A DNA stretch of 64,000 nt. Source: Deferribacter thermophilus. GTDB lineage: Bacteria > Chrysiogenota > Deferribacteres > Deferribacterales > Deferribacteraceae. Shown one piece after another: positions 25,790 through 35,577 of the stretch; position 1 is the stretch's first letter, and each line of letters starts with the position of its first letter. Below the pieces are notes generated by a model that had not been told where the DNA came from, did not search any database, and saw only the letters and a list, made by a program, of their open reading frames with translations. The translations under genes and the position numbers were made by a program. The DNA lies in assembly GCF_049472675.1 (NCBI RefSeq), contig NZ_JAPNXM010000006.1, positions 62,001 to 126,000 of the forward strand, in the 5' to 3' direction.

Positions 25790-26715
25790 TGGATTTAAAG
25801 GTAAGAGGAAGCAAGTTTTTGATTTTTGAAATAAATAAAAGTGTTACTAAAGATAATAGACCTTATATCAAGGTAATTTTGATGGATAAAGAAGGTAATA
25901 CTTATAATGGTATAATGTTTGATAGTAATAAACTAAAATTTGATCCAGTTAAAGGCAATGTTGTTGAAGTAGAAGCTAATATTCAGCAATATAATGGTCA
26001 GCCTCAGTTTAAAATAACAAATATGGCTTTAGTAGAAGGGGAAAACAGGTTTGATTTTTTCCCAAAAACAGAAAATGATGTAGATAATATGTTTAATGAA
26101 ATAAAAAGTTTGATGTATGAAAATATAAAAAATGAATACCTTTTAAAACTACTTAATTTATTTTTTAATGACAACGAGATAGTAGATAAATTTAAAGTAG
26201 TACCTGCAGCAAAAAATGTGCATCATGCTTATATTGGTGGATTATTGGAACATACATTATCTGTTGTCAAATTGGCAATAATTATAGCTGAATATTATTC
26301 TAAAGATGTAGATAAAGAACTGTTATTGATTGGTGCCCTTTTTCACGATATAGGTAAATTGTTTGAGCTTTCTGTTGATGAAAGTTTTGACTATACAGAA
26401 GAAGGAAAATTACTGGGGCATCTTCTGTTGGGTATTGAGCTGATTAATAACTATGCTAATAGAATCCAGGGTTTCCCAAAGAGATTAAAAAATCTTATTA
26501 ATCACATGATTGCTTCCCATCATGGAATATTGGAATACGGTTCACCAAAAAGACCTAAAACGAAAGAGGCTTTACTGTTGCATTATATTGATGATATGGA
26601 TGCAAAATTAAATACTTTTAAGTCATTGTTCGATAAAGAGAATATCGAAGAAGGGTGGACAAGTTATGACAGGTTGTTAGAAAGGCAGCTATTCAATCAT
26701 AATTCTAAATATTAA
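25789..26715 (+). CDS. OB-fold/HD-domain 3'-5' exoribonuclease, YhaM-like
   Basis: A 308-aa protein. An N-terminal OB fold (about 5-95) binds nucleic acid. The HD domain (about 130-290) has HHAYIGGLLEHTLSV, FHDIGKL and ASHHG, the metal-binding set. This architecture is that of YhaM, which degrades single-stranded RNA and DNA from the 3' end. The start overlaps the tldD stop by one base. Confidence 0.9.
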   Translation: MDLKVRGSKFLIFEINKSVTKDNRPYIKVILMDKEGNTYNGIMFDSNKLKFDPVKGNVVEVEANIQQYNGQPQFKITNMALVEGENRFDFFPKTENDVDNMFNEIKSLMYENIKNEYLLKLLNLFFNDNEIVDKFKVVPAAKNVHHAYIGGLLEHTLSVVKLAIIIAEYYSKDVDKELLLIGALFHDIGKLFELSVDESFDYTEEGKLLGHLLLGIELINNYANRIQGFPKRLKNLINHMIASHHGILEYGSPKRPKTKEALLLHYIDDMDAKLNTFKSLFDKENIEEGWTSYDRLLERQLFNHNSKY

Positions 26716-26735
26716 AAGTGATAAAAGGAGGCATG

Positions 26736-27965
26736 ATGGAAAGTAATTATTTAAAAACAGTTATTGTTGGCGTTCAGATGCTTTTTGTTGCATTTGGTGC
26801 ACTTGTTTTAGTCCCCTTATTAACTGGACTTGATCCATCAATTGCACTTTTTACTGCTGGTGCAGGCACATTACTATTTCAGTTTATTACTAAAAGAAAA
26901 GTTCCTGTTTTTTTAGCAAGTTCATTTGCTTTTATTGCTCCTATCCAATATGGAATGAAACATTTTGGCGTTGCAAAAACATTGGGTGGTTTGACTTGTG
27001 CTGGTTTAGTTTATTTGATATTTGCCTTTTTAGTTAAAAAAGGTGGTATAAAGGCGATAGAAAGGTATCTGCCACCAATTGTAACTGGTCCAGTTATAAT
27101 GGTAATAGGTTTAAAACTTGCTCCTGTTGCTGTTAAAATGGCAAAAAGCTTTGATGGTTCAGGAAATTTTGATCCAAAGGCGATGATAATCTCTTTGGTT
27201 TCATTGATTACAGCAATATTGGTTGTTATGTATGGTAAAAGGATTTTGAGTTTAATACCAATTTTAACTGGTATTTTTGTAGGCTATATAGTGTCTCTTT
27301 TGATGGGTGTTGTTGATTTTACACCTGTTACTCAGGCTAAATGGTTTAGTATCCCATGGATTGAAGCTATTAAAAATGGCAGTTATGCTTTCCCTATATT
27401 TGATTTAGCTGCAATTATGTATATAGTTCCTGTAGCTATTGCTCCTGCAATTGAGCATGTTGGTGATGTACTGGCAATATCATCAGTAACTGGTAAGAAT
27501 TATTTAGAAGATCCAGGTTTACATAGAACTTTAACCGGGGATGGTTTAGCTACAGCCTTTGCATCTTTATTGGGTGGGCCACCTAATACAACATATTCAG
27601 AAGTGACAGGTGCTGTGGCACTAACAAAAGCATTTAATCCTGTTTATATGACAATTGCATCAATTACTGCGATAATATTATCATTTTTTGGAAAGTTAGG
27701 GGCAATCCTTAAGACAATCCCTGTGCCTGTTATGGGAGGTATATTGATATTGCTTTTTGGTATGATTGCTGCAATAGGTATTGGTTCCCTTGTAAAAAAT
27801 AAAGTAAATATGAGCAAATCAAGAAATTTAGTTATTGCATCTGTAGTACTTGTGATTGGTATTGGGGATATGGTTATCTCTTTTTGGAGAATAAGTTTAG
27901 GTGGTATTGGTTTAGCTGGTTTGGTAGGGATATTTTTAAATGCAATTTTACCGGAGGATAAATAA
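26736..27965 (+). CDS. uraA: Uracil permease UraA
   Basis: A 409-aa nucleobase:cation symporter-2 protein with about 14 membrane segments. Characteristic segments are IAPAIEHVGDVLAIS (uracil-binding Glu) and GGPPNTTYSEVTGAV. The immediately downstream upp fits uracil uptake plus phosphoribosylation. In-frame GTG 26718 and ATG 26733 exist, but aaggagg at 26725-26731 is too close to 26733, so ATG 26736 is chosen. Confidence 0.93.
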   Translation: MESNYLKTVIVGVQMLFVAFGALVLVPLLTGLDPSIALFTAGAGTLLFQFITKRKVPVFLASSFAFIAPIQYGMKHFGVAKTLGGLTCAGLVYLIFAFLVKKGGIKAIERYLPPIVTGPVIMVIGLKLAPVAVKMAKSFDGSGNFDPKAMIISLVSLITAILVVMYGKRILSLIPILTGIFVGYIVSLLMGVVDFTPVTQAKWFSIPWIEAIKNGSYAFPIFDLAAIMYIVPVAIAPAIEHVGDVLAISSVTGKNYLEDPGLHRTLTGDGLATAFASLLGGPPNTTYSEVTGAVALTKAFNPVYMTIASITAIILSFFGKLGAILKTIPVPVMGGILILLFGMIAAIGIGSLVKNKVNMSKSRNLVIASVVLVIGIGDMVISFWRISLGGIGLAGLVGIFLNAILPEDK

Positions 27966-28600
27966 TGAAATATGAGAATTTAATTATCATTGATCACCCT
28001 TTAATTAAACACAAGTTAACTTATGTGCGGGATAAAAATACACCAAAAAAGGAGTTTAAAGAGCTTGTGGATGAGATAGCCATGCTTATGGCCTATGAAA
28101 TAACGAAAGATTTCCCTTTAGAAGAGATAGAAATAGAGACACCTATTTGTAAAACCAAGTCTTGGGTAGTTTCTGGTAAAAAGGTTGTTCTTGTTCCTAT
28201 CTTGAGAGCTGGATTGGGGATGGTGGATGGAGTATTAAAACTTATACCTTCTGCTAGAGTAGGGCATATTGGTATATATAGAGATCCTAAAACTTTAAAG
28301 CCTGTGACTTATTATTTTAAAATTCCTAACGATTGTGAGGATAGAGATTTTATTTTAATAGACCCAATGTTAGCAACTGGTGGTTCTGCGGTAGAGGCTG
28401 CTAGGATTTTAAAAGAGAATGGTGTTAAAAATATTAAATTTATGTGTTTGATAGCAGCACCTGAAGGTGTTGAAGTTTTTAGTCAAGCTCACCCTGAAAT
28501 AAAAATATATACTGCTGCACTTGATGAAAGGTTGAATGAAAAGAAATATATTGTCCCAGGTCTTGGTGATGCAGGAGATAGGTTATTTGGAACTAAATAA
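27965..28600 (+). CDS. upp: Uracil phosphoribosyltransferase
   Basis: A 211-aa enzyme with the PRPP-binding loop IDPMLATGGSA, the early VPILRAGLGM segment, and the C-terminal uracil site YIVPGLGDAGDR. It converts uracil and PRPP to UMP. One-base overlaps join it to uraA and the next gene, giving a uracil salvage pair. Confidence 0.97.
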   Translation: MKYENLIIIDHPLIKHKLTYVRDKNTPKKEFKELVDEIAMLMAYEITKDFPLEEIEIETPICKTKSWVVSGKKVVLVPILRAGLGMVDGVLKLIPSARVGHIGIYRDPKTLKPVTYYFKIPNDCEDRDFILIDPMLATGGSAVEAARILKENGVKNIKFMCLIAAPEGVEVFSQAHPEIKIYTAALDERLNEKKYIVPGLGDAGDRLFGTK

Positions 28601-29250
28601 TGAAAAGATTTAGGCTTTTTCTAAGAAATACTTTTATCGCTGGTATTTTTACTGTATTGCCAATAGTTATTACCTATTTCTTTTTAAACTTTGTTTTTGT
28701 GAAATTTAGTGATTTTTTAATACCTTATTTAAAGGTATTAGTTCGTTATTTGCCAACAGATATCAAAGTCCCTGTATCTTATCTAAGGATTATTTCTTTT
28801 GTTCTGATGGTATTGATAATATTTTTTGTTGGTCTATTTACAAGAAACTATTCTGGTAAAAAGTTCCTCAGCCCCTTAGATAAGGCTATGAGGAACATCC
28901 CTTTTGTAAAAACGATTTATACTTCTACGAAGCAGATTATTGAGGCATTTCAAACATCTAAGGGTGCTAATTTTAAGAAAGTAGTTTTAATAGAGTATCC
29001 AAGGAGGGGGATTTTTAGTGTTGGTTTTGTAACAAAGGATACTTCAAAATTTTTCAACGATATAATTGATGAAGAGTGCTATAACATATTTATTCCAACA
29101 ACTCCAAATCCCACATCAGGTTTTATTCTGATAGTACCTAAAAAAGATGTAATAGAGCTTGATATGACCGTTGAAGAAGGGATAAAATTTGTTATTTCTG
29201 CTGGTCTTGTTACACCAGATGTGTTAAAATTAAAAGATGGGGATATATAA
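28600..29250 (+). CDS. DUF502 family membrane protein
   Basis: A 216-aa protein with two N-terminal transmembrane helices (about 10-32 and 60-82) and a C-terminal cytoplasmic beta-rich domain. FTVLPIVITYF, GLFTRN and TTPNPTSGFILIVP are typical of DUF502. Function is unknown in bacteria. An imperfect 34-base hairpin lies within the coding sequence at 28863-28896. It overlaps aroE by 14 bases. Confidence 0.88.
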   Translation: MKRFRLFLRNTFIAGIFTVLPIVITYFFLNFVFVKFSDFLIPYLKVLVRYLPTDIKVPVSYLRIISFVLMVLIIFFVGLFTRNYSGKKFLSPLDKAMRNIPFVKTIYTSTKQIIEAFQTSKGANFKKVVLIEYPRRGIFSVGFVTKDTSKFFNDIIDEECYNIFIPTTPNPTSGFILIVPKKDVIELDMTVEEGIKFVISAGLVTPDVLKLKDGDI

Positions 29251-30040
29251 TTTTTGTTTAATAGGAAATCCAGTAGTACATTCATTATCACCAAAAATAC
29301 ATAATTACTTCATATTTAAAACAAAATTAAACGCAGGTTATGTAGCTTTTCAGGTCAACGAAGGCTATTTTACAGAATTTATTAGTTTCTTAAAAGAAAA
29401 TGTAAACGGTTTCAATGTAACCCTTCCTTATAAAGAGAAAATTTTTAATTATCTGGATGATTTGGATAAAGATGCAAAAGAAATAAAGGCTGTAAATTGT
29501 GTTTTGATAAGAAATGGTAAAATGATTGGTTATAACACAGATTATTATGGAATTATGAAAACATTTGAAGATTATAATGTTGATATAGCAGGTAAAGATA
29601 TAGTAGTTTTAGGATGTGGTGGTGCAGCAAAGCCATTATTGAAATTTCTAAAAAATGGAAGATATAGAAGTTTAAAAATTTTTAATAGGACTGTTGAAAA
29701 AGCTGAGAAAGTTATTGATGATTTTTGTTTAAATAATGTAGAAGTTAATTCATTGTTGGATTTGCAAAATTTAAGAGTTTGCGATATAATGATAAACACT
29801 ACATCAATTGGTTTAGAAACTGGAGAATTTGTTGATTTAAATGTTAATGTAAAGGAATTTGCATTTGATATGCAATACAATTTGAAAGAACTAACACCTT
29901 TTTTGAAAAAAGTAAAAGGTTGTAAGAAATCTGATGGGTTAAATATGCTTATTTATCAAGCAAAAAAATCTTTTGATATTTGGACTAATACCTGTTATAA
30001 TTTTGATATAAATGATATAAAAAAACATTTAGAGGGTTAA
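29237..30040 (+). CDS. aroE: Shikimate dehydrogenase
   Basis: A 267-aa enzyme reducing 3-dehydroshikimate with NADPH. The substrate site SLSPKIHNY, catalytic Lys in NVTLPYKEK, Asp in NTDYYG, and nucleotide loop GCGGAAKP are all present. The length is typical. It overlaps the DUF502 gene by 14 bases and precedes the pilus genes. Confidence 0.95.
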   Translation: MGIYNFCLIGNPVVHSLSPKIHNYFIFKTKLNAGYVAFQVNEGYFTEFISFLKENVNGFNVTLPYKEKIFNYLDDLDKDAKEIKAVNCVLIRNGKMIGYNTDYYGIMKTFEDYNVDIAGKDIVVLGCGGAAKPLLKFLKNGRYRSLKIFNRTVEKAEKVIDDFCLNNVEVNSLLDLQNLRVCDIMINTTSIGLETGEFVDLNVNVKEFAFDMQYNLKELTPFLKKVKGCKKSDGLNMLIYQAKKSFDIWTNTCYNFDINDIKKHLEG

Positions 30041-30043
30041 TTG

Positions 30044-31741
30044 ATGGTTTCAGCAAAATTAGGTGCACTTTTATTAAGCGAAAATCTTATAACAGAAGAG
30101 CAGCTAGCTAAAGCAATAGAAATACAGAAAAAAGAAGGGGGGAGATTAGGGAGTATTTTAATTAAATTGGGTTATATTGATGAGAAGAAGGTAGCAGAAT
30201 TTTTAAGTAAACAGTATAGTGTTCCGTTTATTGATTTAAAATCTATTCAGATTGATAATAATGTATTAACCCTAATACCTCAAGATATGATGAAAAAGTT
30301 TTTAGTTGTTCCTTTTGATAGGGAAGGGCAGAATTTAAAAGTAGCAATTGCTGATCCATCAAATGCTTATGCTTTAGAAGAATTAAGGTTTTTAACAGGT
30401 TTTAATATAAAACCTTATGTTGCTGTAGAGTCTGCTATAAGGGAATTTTTAGAGAAAAGTAGTAGTTCTGAATCGAATGTTTTAGCAGAATTTGAAGAGA
30501 TGGATCTTGAAGAATTAGAATTTGAAGAACTTGAAGAAGAAGAAAAGAGTGCTGAGGCTCTAAAAAAAGAAGTTGAAGATACACCAGTAGTTAAGCTTGT
30601 AAATTATATACTTAATGAGGCTGTAAAAAGAGGAGCATCGGATATCCATGTAGAGCCTTATGAGAAGGATTTTAGGGTTCGTTTAAGAGTTGATGGTGTT
30701 ATGCATGAGCTAATTAGACCACCCAGAAAGATAAAAGATGCAGTTACTTCAAGGTTAAAAATATTATCAAATTTGGATATTGCTGAAAAAAGATTACCCC
30801 AAGATGGTAGGATTAAGATAAGGCTACAGGGAAGATCTATAGATATGAGGGTTTCAACTTTACCCGTATTGTATGGTGAAAAAGTAGTTTTAAGGATTTT
30901 GGATAAATCAAATCTACAACTTGATTTAGAAAAGTTGGGCTTTGAAGAAATATCGCTAGAAAGATTTATAAAAGCTATTGAAAGCCCTTACGGTATGGTT
31001 TTGGTAACTGGTCCTACAGGAAGTGGTAAATCAACAACTCTTTATTCAGCCTTAAGTAGATTAAATAAAGAAGAAGTGAATATTATGACTGCTGAAGATC
31101 CTGTTGAATATAATATTTTTGGTATAAATCAAGTTCAGATGAAAGAAGAGATAGGTCTAAATTTTGCAGCTGCTCTTAGAAGTTTTTTGAGACAAGATCC
31201 TGATATAATAATGGTTGGTGAGATAAGGGACTATGAGACTGCCGAAATTGCAATCAAAGCAGCTTTAACTGGCCATTTAGTTTTATCAACTTTACATACC
31301 AATGATGCACCAAGTACTGTAAACAGATTGCTTAATATGGGTATTGAGCCTTTTTTAGTTGCGTCATCAACAATTCTAATCTTAGCTCAAAGATTAGCAA
31401 GGAAAATATGTAATAATTGTAAAGAAGAAGTTAAGTTGCCAAAGGAAGCCTTACTCTCTGTTGGTTTTAGAAAAGATGAAATTGGAAAATTTAAAGTTTA
31501 TAAAGGTAAGGGTTGTGAAAAATGTAGTGGTACAGGTTATAAAGGTAGAGTAGCATTGTATGAAGTAATGGAAGTTTCTGAGAATATTAGAGAGTTAATA
31601 TTAAGAGGTGCTAATGCTACTGAAATTAAAGCTATGGCTATAGAAGAGGGGATGATTACATTAAGAAGGAGTGGTCTAGAAAAAGTGAAGAAAGGTATTA
31701 CTACAATCGAAGAAGTGGTAAGGGTAACATTTGCTGATTAA
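30044..31741 (+). CDS. pilB: Type IV pilus extension ATPase PilB
   Basis: A 565-aa GspE/PilB ATPase. The N-terminal MshEN-type domain (about 1-140) includes RLGSILIKLGYIDEKKVAEF, the kind of motif that binds c-di-GMP in MshE. The ATPase core has Walker A GPTGSGKST near 322-330, an Asp box and a Walker B GEIRD. A zinc tetracysteine (CNNC, then CEKC) is near 456-490. A TTG one codon earlier (30041) is possible; agaggg at 30031-30036 suits the ATG at 30044. Confidence 0.94.
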   Translation: MVSAKLGALLLSENLITEEQLAKAIEIQKKEGGRLGSILIKLGYIDEKKVAEFLSKQYSVPFIDLKSIQIDNNVLTLIPQDMMKKFLVVPFDREGQNLKVAIADPSNAYALEELRFLTGFNIKPYVAVESAIREFLEKSSSSESNVLAEFEEMDLEELEFEELEEEEKSAEALKKEVEDTPVVKLVNYILNEAVKRGASDIHVEPYEKDFRVRLRVDGVMHELIRPPRKIKDAVTSRLKILSNLDIAEKRLPQDGRIKIRLQGRSIDMRVSTLPVLYGEKVVLRILDKSNLQLDLEKLGFEEISLERFIKAIESPYGMVLVTGPTGSGKSTTLYSALSRLNKEEVNIMTAEDPVEYNIFGINQVQMKEEIGLNFAAALRSFLRQDPDIIMVGEIRDYETAEIAIKAALTGHLVLSTLHTNDAPSTVNRLLNMGIEPFLVASSTILILAQRLARKICNNCKEEVKLPKEALLSVGFRKDEIGKFKVYKGKGCEKCSGTGYKGRVALYEVMEVSENIRELILRGANATEIKAMAIEEGMITLRRSGLEKVKKGITTIEEVVRVTFAD

Positions 31742-31753
31742 AGGGGGTAATAT

Positions 31754-32842
31754 ATGTATTCATTGCAGGATTTATTGAAAAAAATGTTAGATTTAAATGC
31801 AAGTGACTTGCATATTACTGTTGGTTCACAACCTGTTTATAGAGTTAATGGGGAGCTTGTAAGGATAGATGGAGAGGTTTTAACCCCTGCTATGACTAAA
31901 CAGATGTGCTATTCGATTTTAACTGAGGCTCAAAAGAAAAGATTTGAGGAAGATTGGGAATTGGATTTTTCATTTGGAATAAAAGGGGTTAGTAGATTTA
32001 GGGCAAATATTTTTATGCAAAGAGGTGCTGTAGCCGCTGCATTTAGAAGGATCCCTTATAAGGTTATGACTTTTGAGGAATTAGGTTTACCACCAATAGT
32101 AAAAACTTTATGTGAAAAACCTAGAGGGCTTGTTTTAGTAACTGGTCCAACTGGTAGTGGTAAATCAACCACTCTGGCAGCAATGATAGATAAAATAAAC
32201 AATGAGAAAAAGGTACACATTGTAACAATTGAAGATCCTATAGAGTATTTACACCCCCATAAGCAGGCAATTGTCAATCAAAGGGAAGTTCATTCTGATA
32301 CAAAATCATTTATAACGGCACTTAAATATATTTTGAGACAAGATCCTGATGTTGTGCTAATTGGTGAGATGAGGGATTTAGAAACGATAGAAGCAGCGTT
32401 AACTGTATCAGAAACAGGCCACTTGACTTTTGGAACATTACATACAAACAGTGCTGTACAAACTATAAACAGAATTATAGATGTTTTCCCACCACATCAA
32501 CAACCACAAATAAGAGCTCAATTATCTTTCGTTTTAGAAGGGATTATATGTCAACAACTTTTGCAACGAGCTGATGGAAAAGGGAGAGTTTTGGCCTGTG
32601 AAGTATTAATCCCTAATCCTGCTATTAGAAATCTTATAAGAGAAGATAAGTTGCATCAAGTTTATTCTATGATGCAGACTGGTCAAGAAGAGCACGGTAT
32701 GATAACGATGAGTCAATCTTTATATGAATTGTATAGAAAAGGTCTTATTACTTATGAAGATGCTGTAAATAGAGCTGTATATCCTGATGAAGTGAGAAAT
32801 ATGATTGATGCTGGGGGTATAAAAAATAGAGGAAGATTTTAA
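31754..32842 (+). CDS. pilT: Type IV pilus retraction ATPase PilT
   Basis: A 362-aa ATPase with Walker A GPTGSGKST near residues 130-138, the Asp box, GEMRDLETIEAAL, and the AIRNLIREDK retraction motif near the C-terminus. PilT depolymerises pili and powers twitching. RBS aaggggg lies 7 bases before the ATG. It follows pilB by 12 bp. Confidence 0.96.
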   Translation: MYSLQDLLKKMLDLNASDLHITVGSQPVYRVNGELVRIDGEVLTPAMTKQMCYSILTEAQKKRFEEDWELDFSFGIKGVSRFRANIFMQRGAVAAAFRRIPYKVMTFEELGLPPIVKTLCEKPRGLVLVTGPTGSGKSTTLAAMIDKINNEKKVHIVTIEDPIEYLHPHKQAIVNQREVHSDTKSFITALKYILRQDPDVVLIGEMRDLETIEAALTVSETGHLTFGTLHTNSAVQTINRIIDVFPPHQQPQIRAQLSFVLEGIICQQLLQRADGKGRVLACEVLIPNPAIRNLIREDKLHQVYSMMQTGQEEHGMITMSQSLYELYRKGLITYEDAVNRAVYPDEVRNMIDAGGIKNRGRF

Positions 32843-32857
32843 AAAAGGGGTATAAAA

Positions 32858-34066
32858 ATGCCAAAGTTTATTTACAAAGGTAAGGATAGTTTAGGAAAGC
32901 CTGTATCAGGTGTAATCGAGGCTAAAAATAAGCAAGAAGCAATGAATACATTAAAATTTCGCAAAATTGAAGTGCACGAATTAAAAATGGACTGGAAAAA
33001 TATAGAGCTGTCTTTTGGTGAAAAAATTACAGATATGGATATTGTGGTTGCAACAAGGCAGCTTGCAACAATGATTAATGCTGGTTTACCAGTTGTTAAG
33101 GCTTTAGATATTATCGCTTCTCAGACTCCAAAGAAAAAATTAAGAAAGATTTTTGAGGAAATAAAATCAGATATAGAGCAGGGGCAAGCCTTTAGTAAGG
33201 CATTGGAAAAACACAGAAATATTTTTGGTGATTTATATATAAATATGGTAGCTGCTGGTGAAGCAGGTGGTTTATTAGATGATATTTTAGATAGATTATC
33301 TCAATATATGGAAAAAGCTATCTCATTAAAAAGAAAGGTTAAATCAGCTATGATGTATCCATCTATAGTTTTGATAGTTGCTGTTTTAGTTGTTTGGGGG
33401 TTGATGGTATTTATTATCCCTAAATTTAAAGAGATGTATGAGGGTTTTGGTGGTCAATTACCAGCATTAACTCAGTTTACAATTTCTCTTAGCAACTTTT
33501 TGTCAAGCTGGTATGGAGGAGGTGTCATTTTTGGAGGATTGATTGTTACAGTGATAACAATAAGTATTCTTTATAAAAAAACAGAAAAAGGGAGATACTT
33601 TTTCGATAGTGTTTTATTAAAAATTCCAAAAATTGGTGATTTAATAAGAAAGGTTGCGATATCAAAATTTGCAAGGACATTTGGAACTCTTTTGAGTAGT
33701 GGTGTTGCTATACTTGATGCTCTTGATATTGTTGCTAGGACAAGTGGAAATAAGGTTATCGAAAAACACTTATTGAGAAGTAAAATTGATATTGAGGCTG
33801 GTAAAACAGTTGTTCAGCCTTTAGAAAAAGCAGGTGTTTTTCCACCTATGGTTACTCAGATGATTGCTGTAGGTGAAGAAACAGGTGCTTTGGATAAAAT
33901 GCTTACCAAAATTGCTGATTTTTACGATGATGAAGTTGATAGAACAGTTGAGGGATTAACAAAAATGATAGAGCCAATGCTAATGATTTTTGTGGGAGGA
34001 GCTGTTGGTTTTGTAATAATTGCTATGTATTTGCCTATATTTAAGCTTGGTTCTGTTGTTGGATGA
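32858..34066 (+). CDS. pilC: Type IV pilus inner membrane platform protein PilC
   Basis: A 402-aa protein with two T2SSF domains (about 70-190 and 270-395) and three membrane helices. The GFGGQLPALT segment follows the first helix as usual. PilC forms the platform turned by PilB and PilT. The gene order pilB-pilT-pilC is common; no pilin gene is in the window. It overlaps the kinase gene by 4 bases. Confidence 0.95.
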   Translation: MPKFIYKGKDSLGKPVSGVIEAKNKQEAMNTLKFRKIEVHELKMDWKNIELSFGEKITDMDIVVATRQLATMINAGLPVVKALDIIASQTPKKKLRKIFEEIKSDIEQGQAFSKALEKHRNIFGDLYINMVAAGEAGGLLDDILDRLSQYMEKAISLKRKVKSAMMYPSIVLIVAVLVVWGLMVFIIPKFKEMYEGFGGQLPALTQFTISLSNFLSSWYGGGVIFGGLIVTVITISILYKKTEKGRYFFDSVLLKIPKIGDLIRKVAISKFARTFGTLLSSGVAILDALDIVARTSGNKVIEKHLLRSKIDIEAGKTVVQPLEKAGVFPPMVTQMIAVGEETGALDKMLTKIADFYDDEVDRTVEGLTKMIEPMLMIFVGGAVGFVIIAMYLPIFKLGSVVG

Positions 34067-35577
34067 TAAATGTTTTATTAAAAGATAAATTAGTAATCCC
34101 TTTTGATTTAAAAAAAATTAATAATATTATAATCTTAATTAGATTATTAATATTTTATTTTATTCTTATTTTGGTATATTTTACCAATCAATTTAAGGTT
34201 TATCTTAACGAACTTATTGGATTGGCTCTATTTATTGCATTTATTAGCCTTATCATTTTCATTTTAAATTACACAATAAACAACAAATATTTATTAATTT
34301 TTCAGTCTATCATAGATGTTATTATTGTATCTTATCTGATTTATAATACAAACTTTTTAGATAGCCCTTATATTATTTTCTTTGCGTTTATTATTGGTTA
34401 TTTAGCGTTTGTTTTTGGATTTAAAATTGGTTTATTAGGATTAATTGAATTTATTTTATCAACATTGCTTATTTATTTAATTTATTCTTTAAAAAGTAAT
34501 ATAAATTTTTCTTATTTATTAAATCAGTTCCAATATCTTTTTGCTTTTATAATAATTTATTTATTAACATCATACTTGCATTATCAATATAGTAAGAGAG
34601 TTAGGGAATATGAAGAGTTACATGATATACATGAGGTAATAGTAAAAAATATCGGTATAGGGATTATTTTATTGGATGAACAAAACAGAGTGGTTTCTTG
34701 TAATGATGCTGGCAAAAAGATTTTGTCATTAGATGATAAGATTATTGGTAAAAAATTGGATGATATTTTTGTAAATTTGGAGTTAGATGAAGATATTATA
34801 AGTTTTAATGATAAATTTATTGGATACAAGCTTCAGGATTTTAGAGATGAACATTATAATAGATTTGGTAAATTACTTATATTTCAAGATGTTACTGAAA
34901 AAGAAAACTTAAAAATAGAGTTAGCTAAAAAACAAAAACTTGCTAATTTAGGCCAGTTTTCAGCAATCGTTGCTCATGAGATAAAAAATCCATTAGGAGC
35001 TATTAAAGGGAGTATACAGATTATCAAAAAACAGTTAACTGATAATAAGTTGCTTGATATTGTTGAGCGGGAAATAAACAAGCTTGATATGATATTGAAC
35101 AATTTGTTATATTTTGGTAAACCAGCTAAAAAGGAAAAAGAATTAATTTATGTAAATGACTTTATAGAAAATTTTATTTCATATTTTAAAATTAATGAAA
35201 TATTTGATGAATTAAAATTTGTATTAAAATTAAATAACAATTTCAAATTGTTGATTACTGAATTGGAGCTTAGGCAAATTTTTTGGAATTTGATTATGAA
35301 TTCTTACGAAGTCAAATATGATGCTACAATTGTGATTGAGACCTTTAGAGATGAAAATTATAATTATCTTGTATATTATGATAACGGTCCTGGTATAGAT
35401 TTGTCTATAATTGATGATGTTTTAAAGCCTTTTTATACAACTAAAAGGACTGGGTCTGGGTTAGGATTATATATTATTAAAGAGATATGTGAAAATAATG
35501 ATATTTTATTTAAATTATATTCGAACGATGAATTTAATGGATTTAAGATAGAATTTAAAATAACTAAAAATACATAA
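34063..35577 (+). CDS. PilS/NtrB-like sensor histidine kinase
   Basis: A 504-aa kinase. Six or so membrane helices (about 22-175) are followed by a PAS domain (about 190-278), a HisKA domain with His305 in AHEIKNP, and an HATPase with N box NSYEV and a G box near GSGLGLY. Six-helix N-termini before PAS are typical of PilS, which signals pilin status to PilR. The partner regulator is missing here; the NtrC-type gene at 16335 is a candidate. It abuts the convergent rrf2 gene with no gap. Confidence 0.9.
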   Translation: MINVLLKDKLVIPFDLKKINNIIILIRLLIFYFILILVYFTNQFKVYLNELIGLALFIAFISLIIFILNYTINNKYLLIFQSIIDVIIVSYLIYNTNFLDSPYIIFFAFIIGYLAFVFGFKIGLLGLIEFILSTLLIYLIYSLKSNINFSYLLNQFQYLFAFIIIYLLTSYLHYQYSKRVREYEELHDIHEVIVKNIGIGIILLDEQNRVVSCNDAGKKILSLDDKIIGKKLDDIFVNLELDEDIISFNDKFIGYKLQDFRDEHYNRFGKLLIFQDVTEKENLKIELAKKQKLANLGQFSAIVAHEIKNPLGAIKGSIQIIKKQLTDNKLLDIVEREINKLDMILNNLLYFGKPAKKEKELIYVNDFIENFISYFKINEIFDELKFVLKLNNNFKLLITELELRQIFWNLIMNSYEVKYDATIVIETFRDENYNYLVYYDNGPGIDLSIIDDVLKPFYTTKRTGSGLGLYIIKEICENNDILFKLYSNDEFNGFKIEFKITKNT

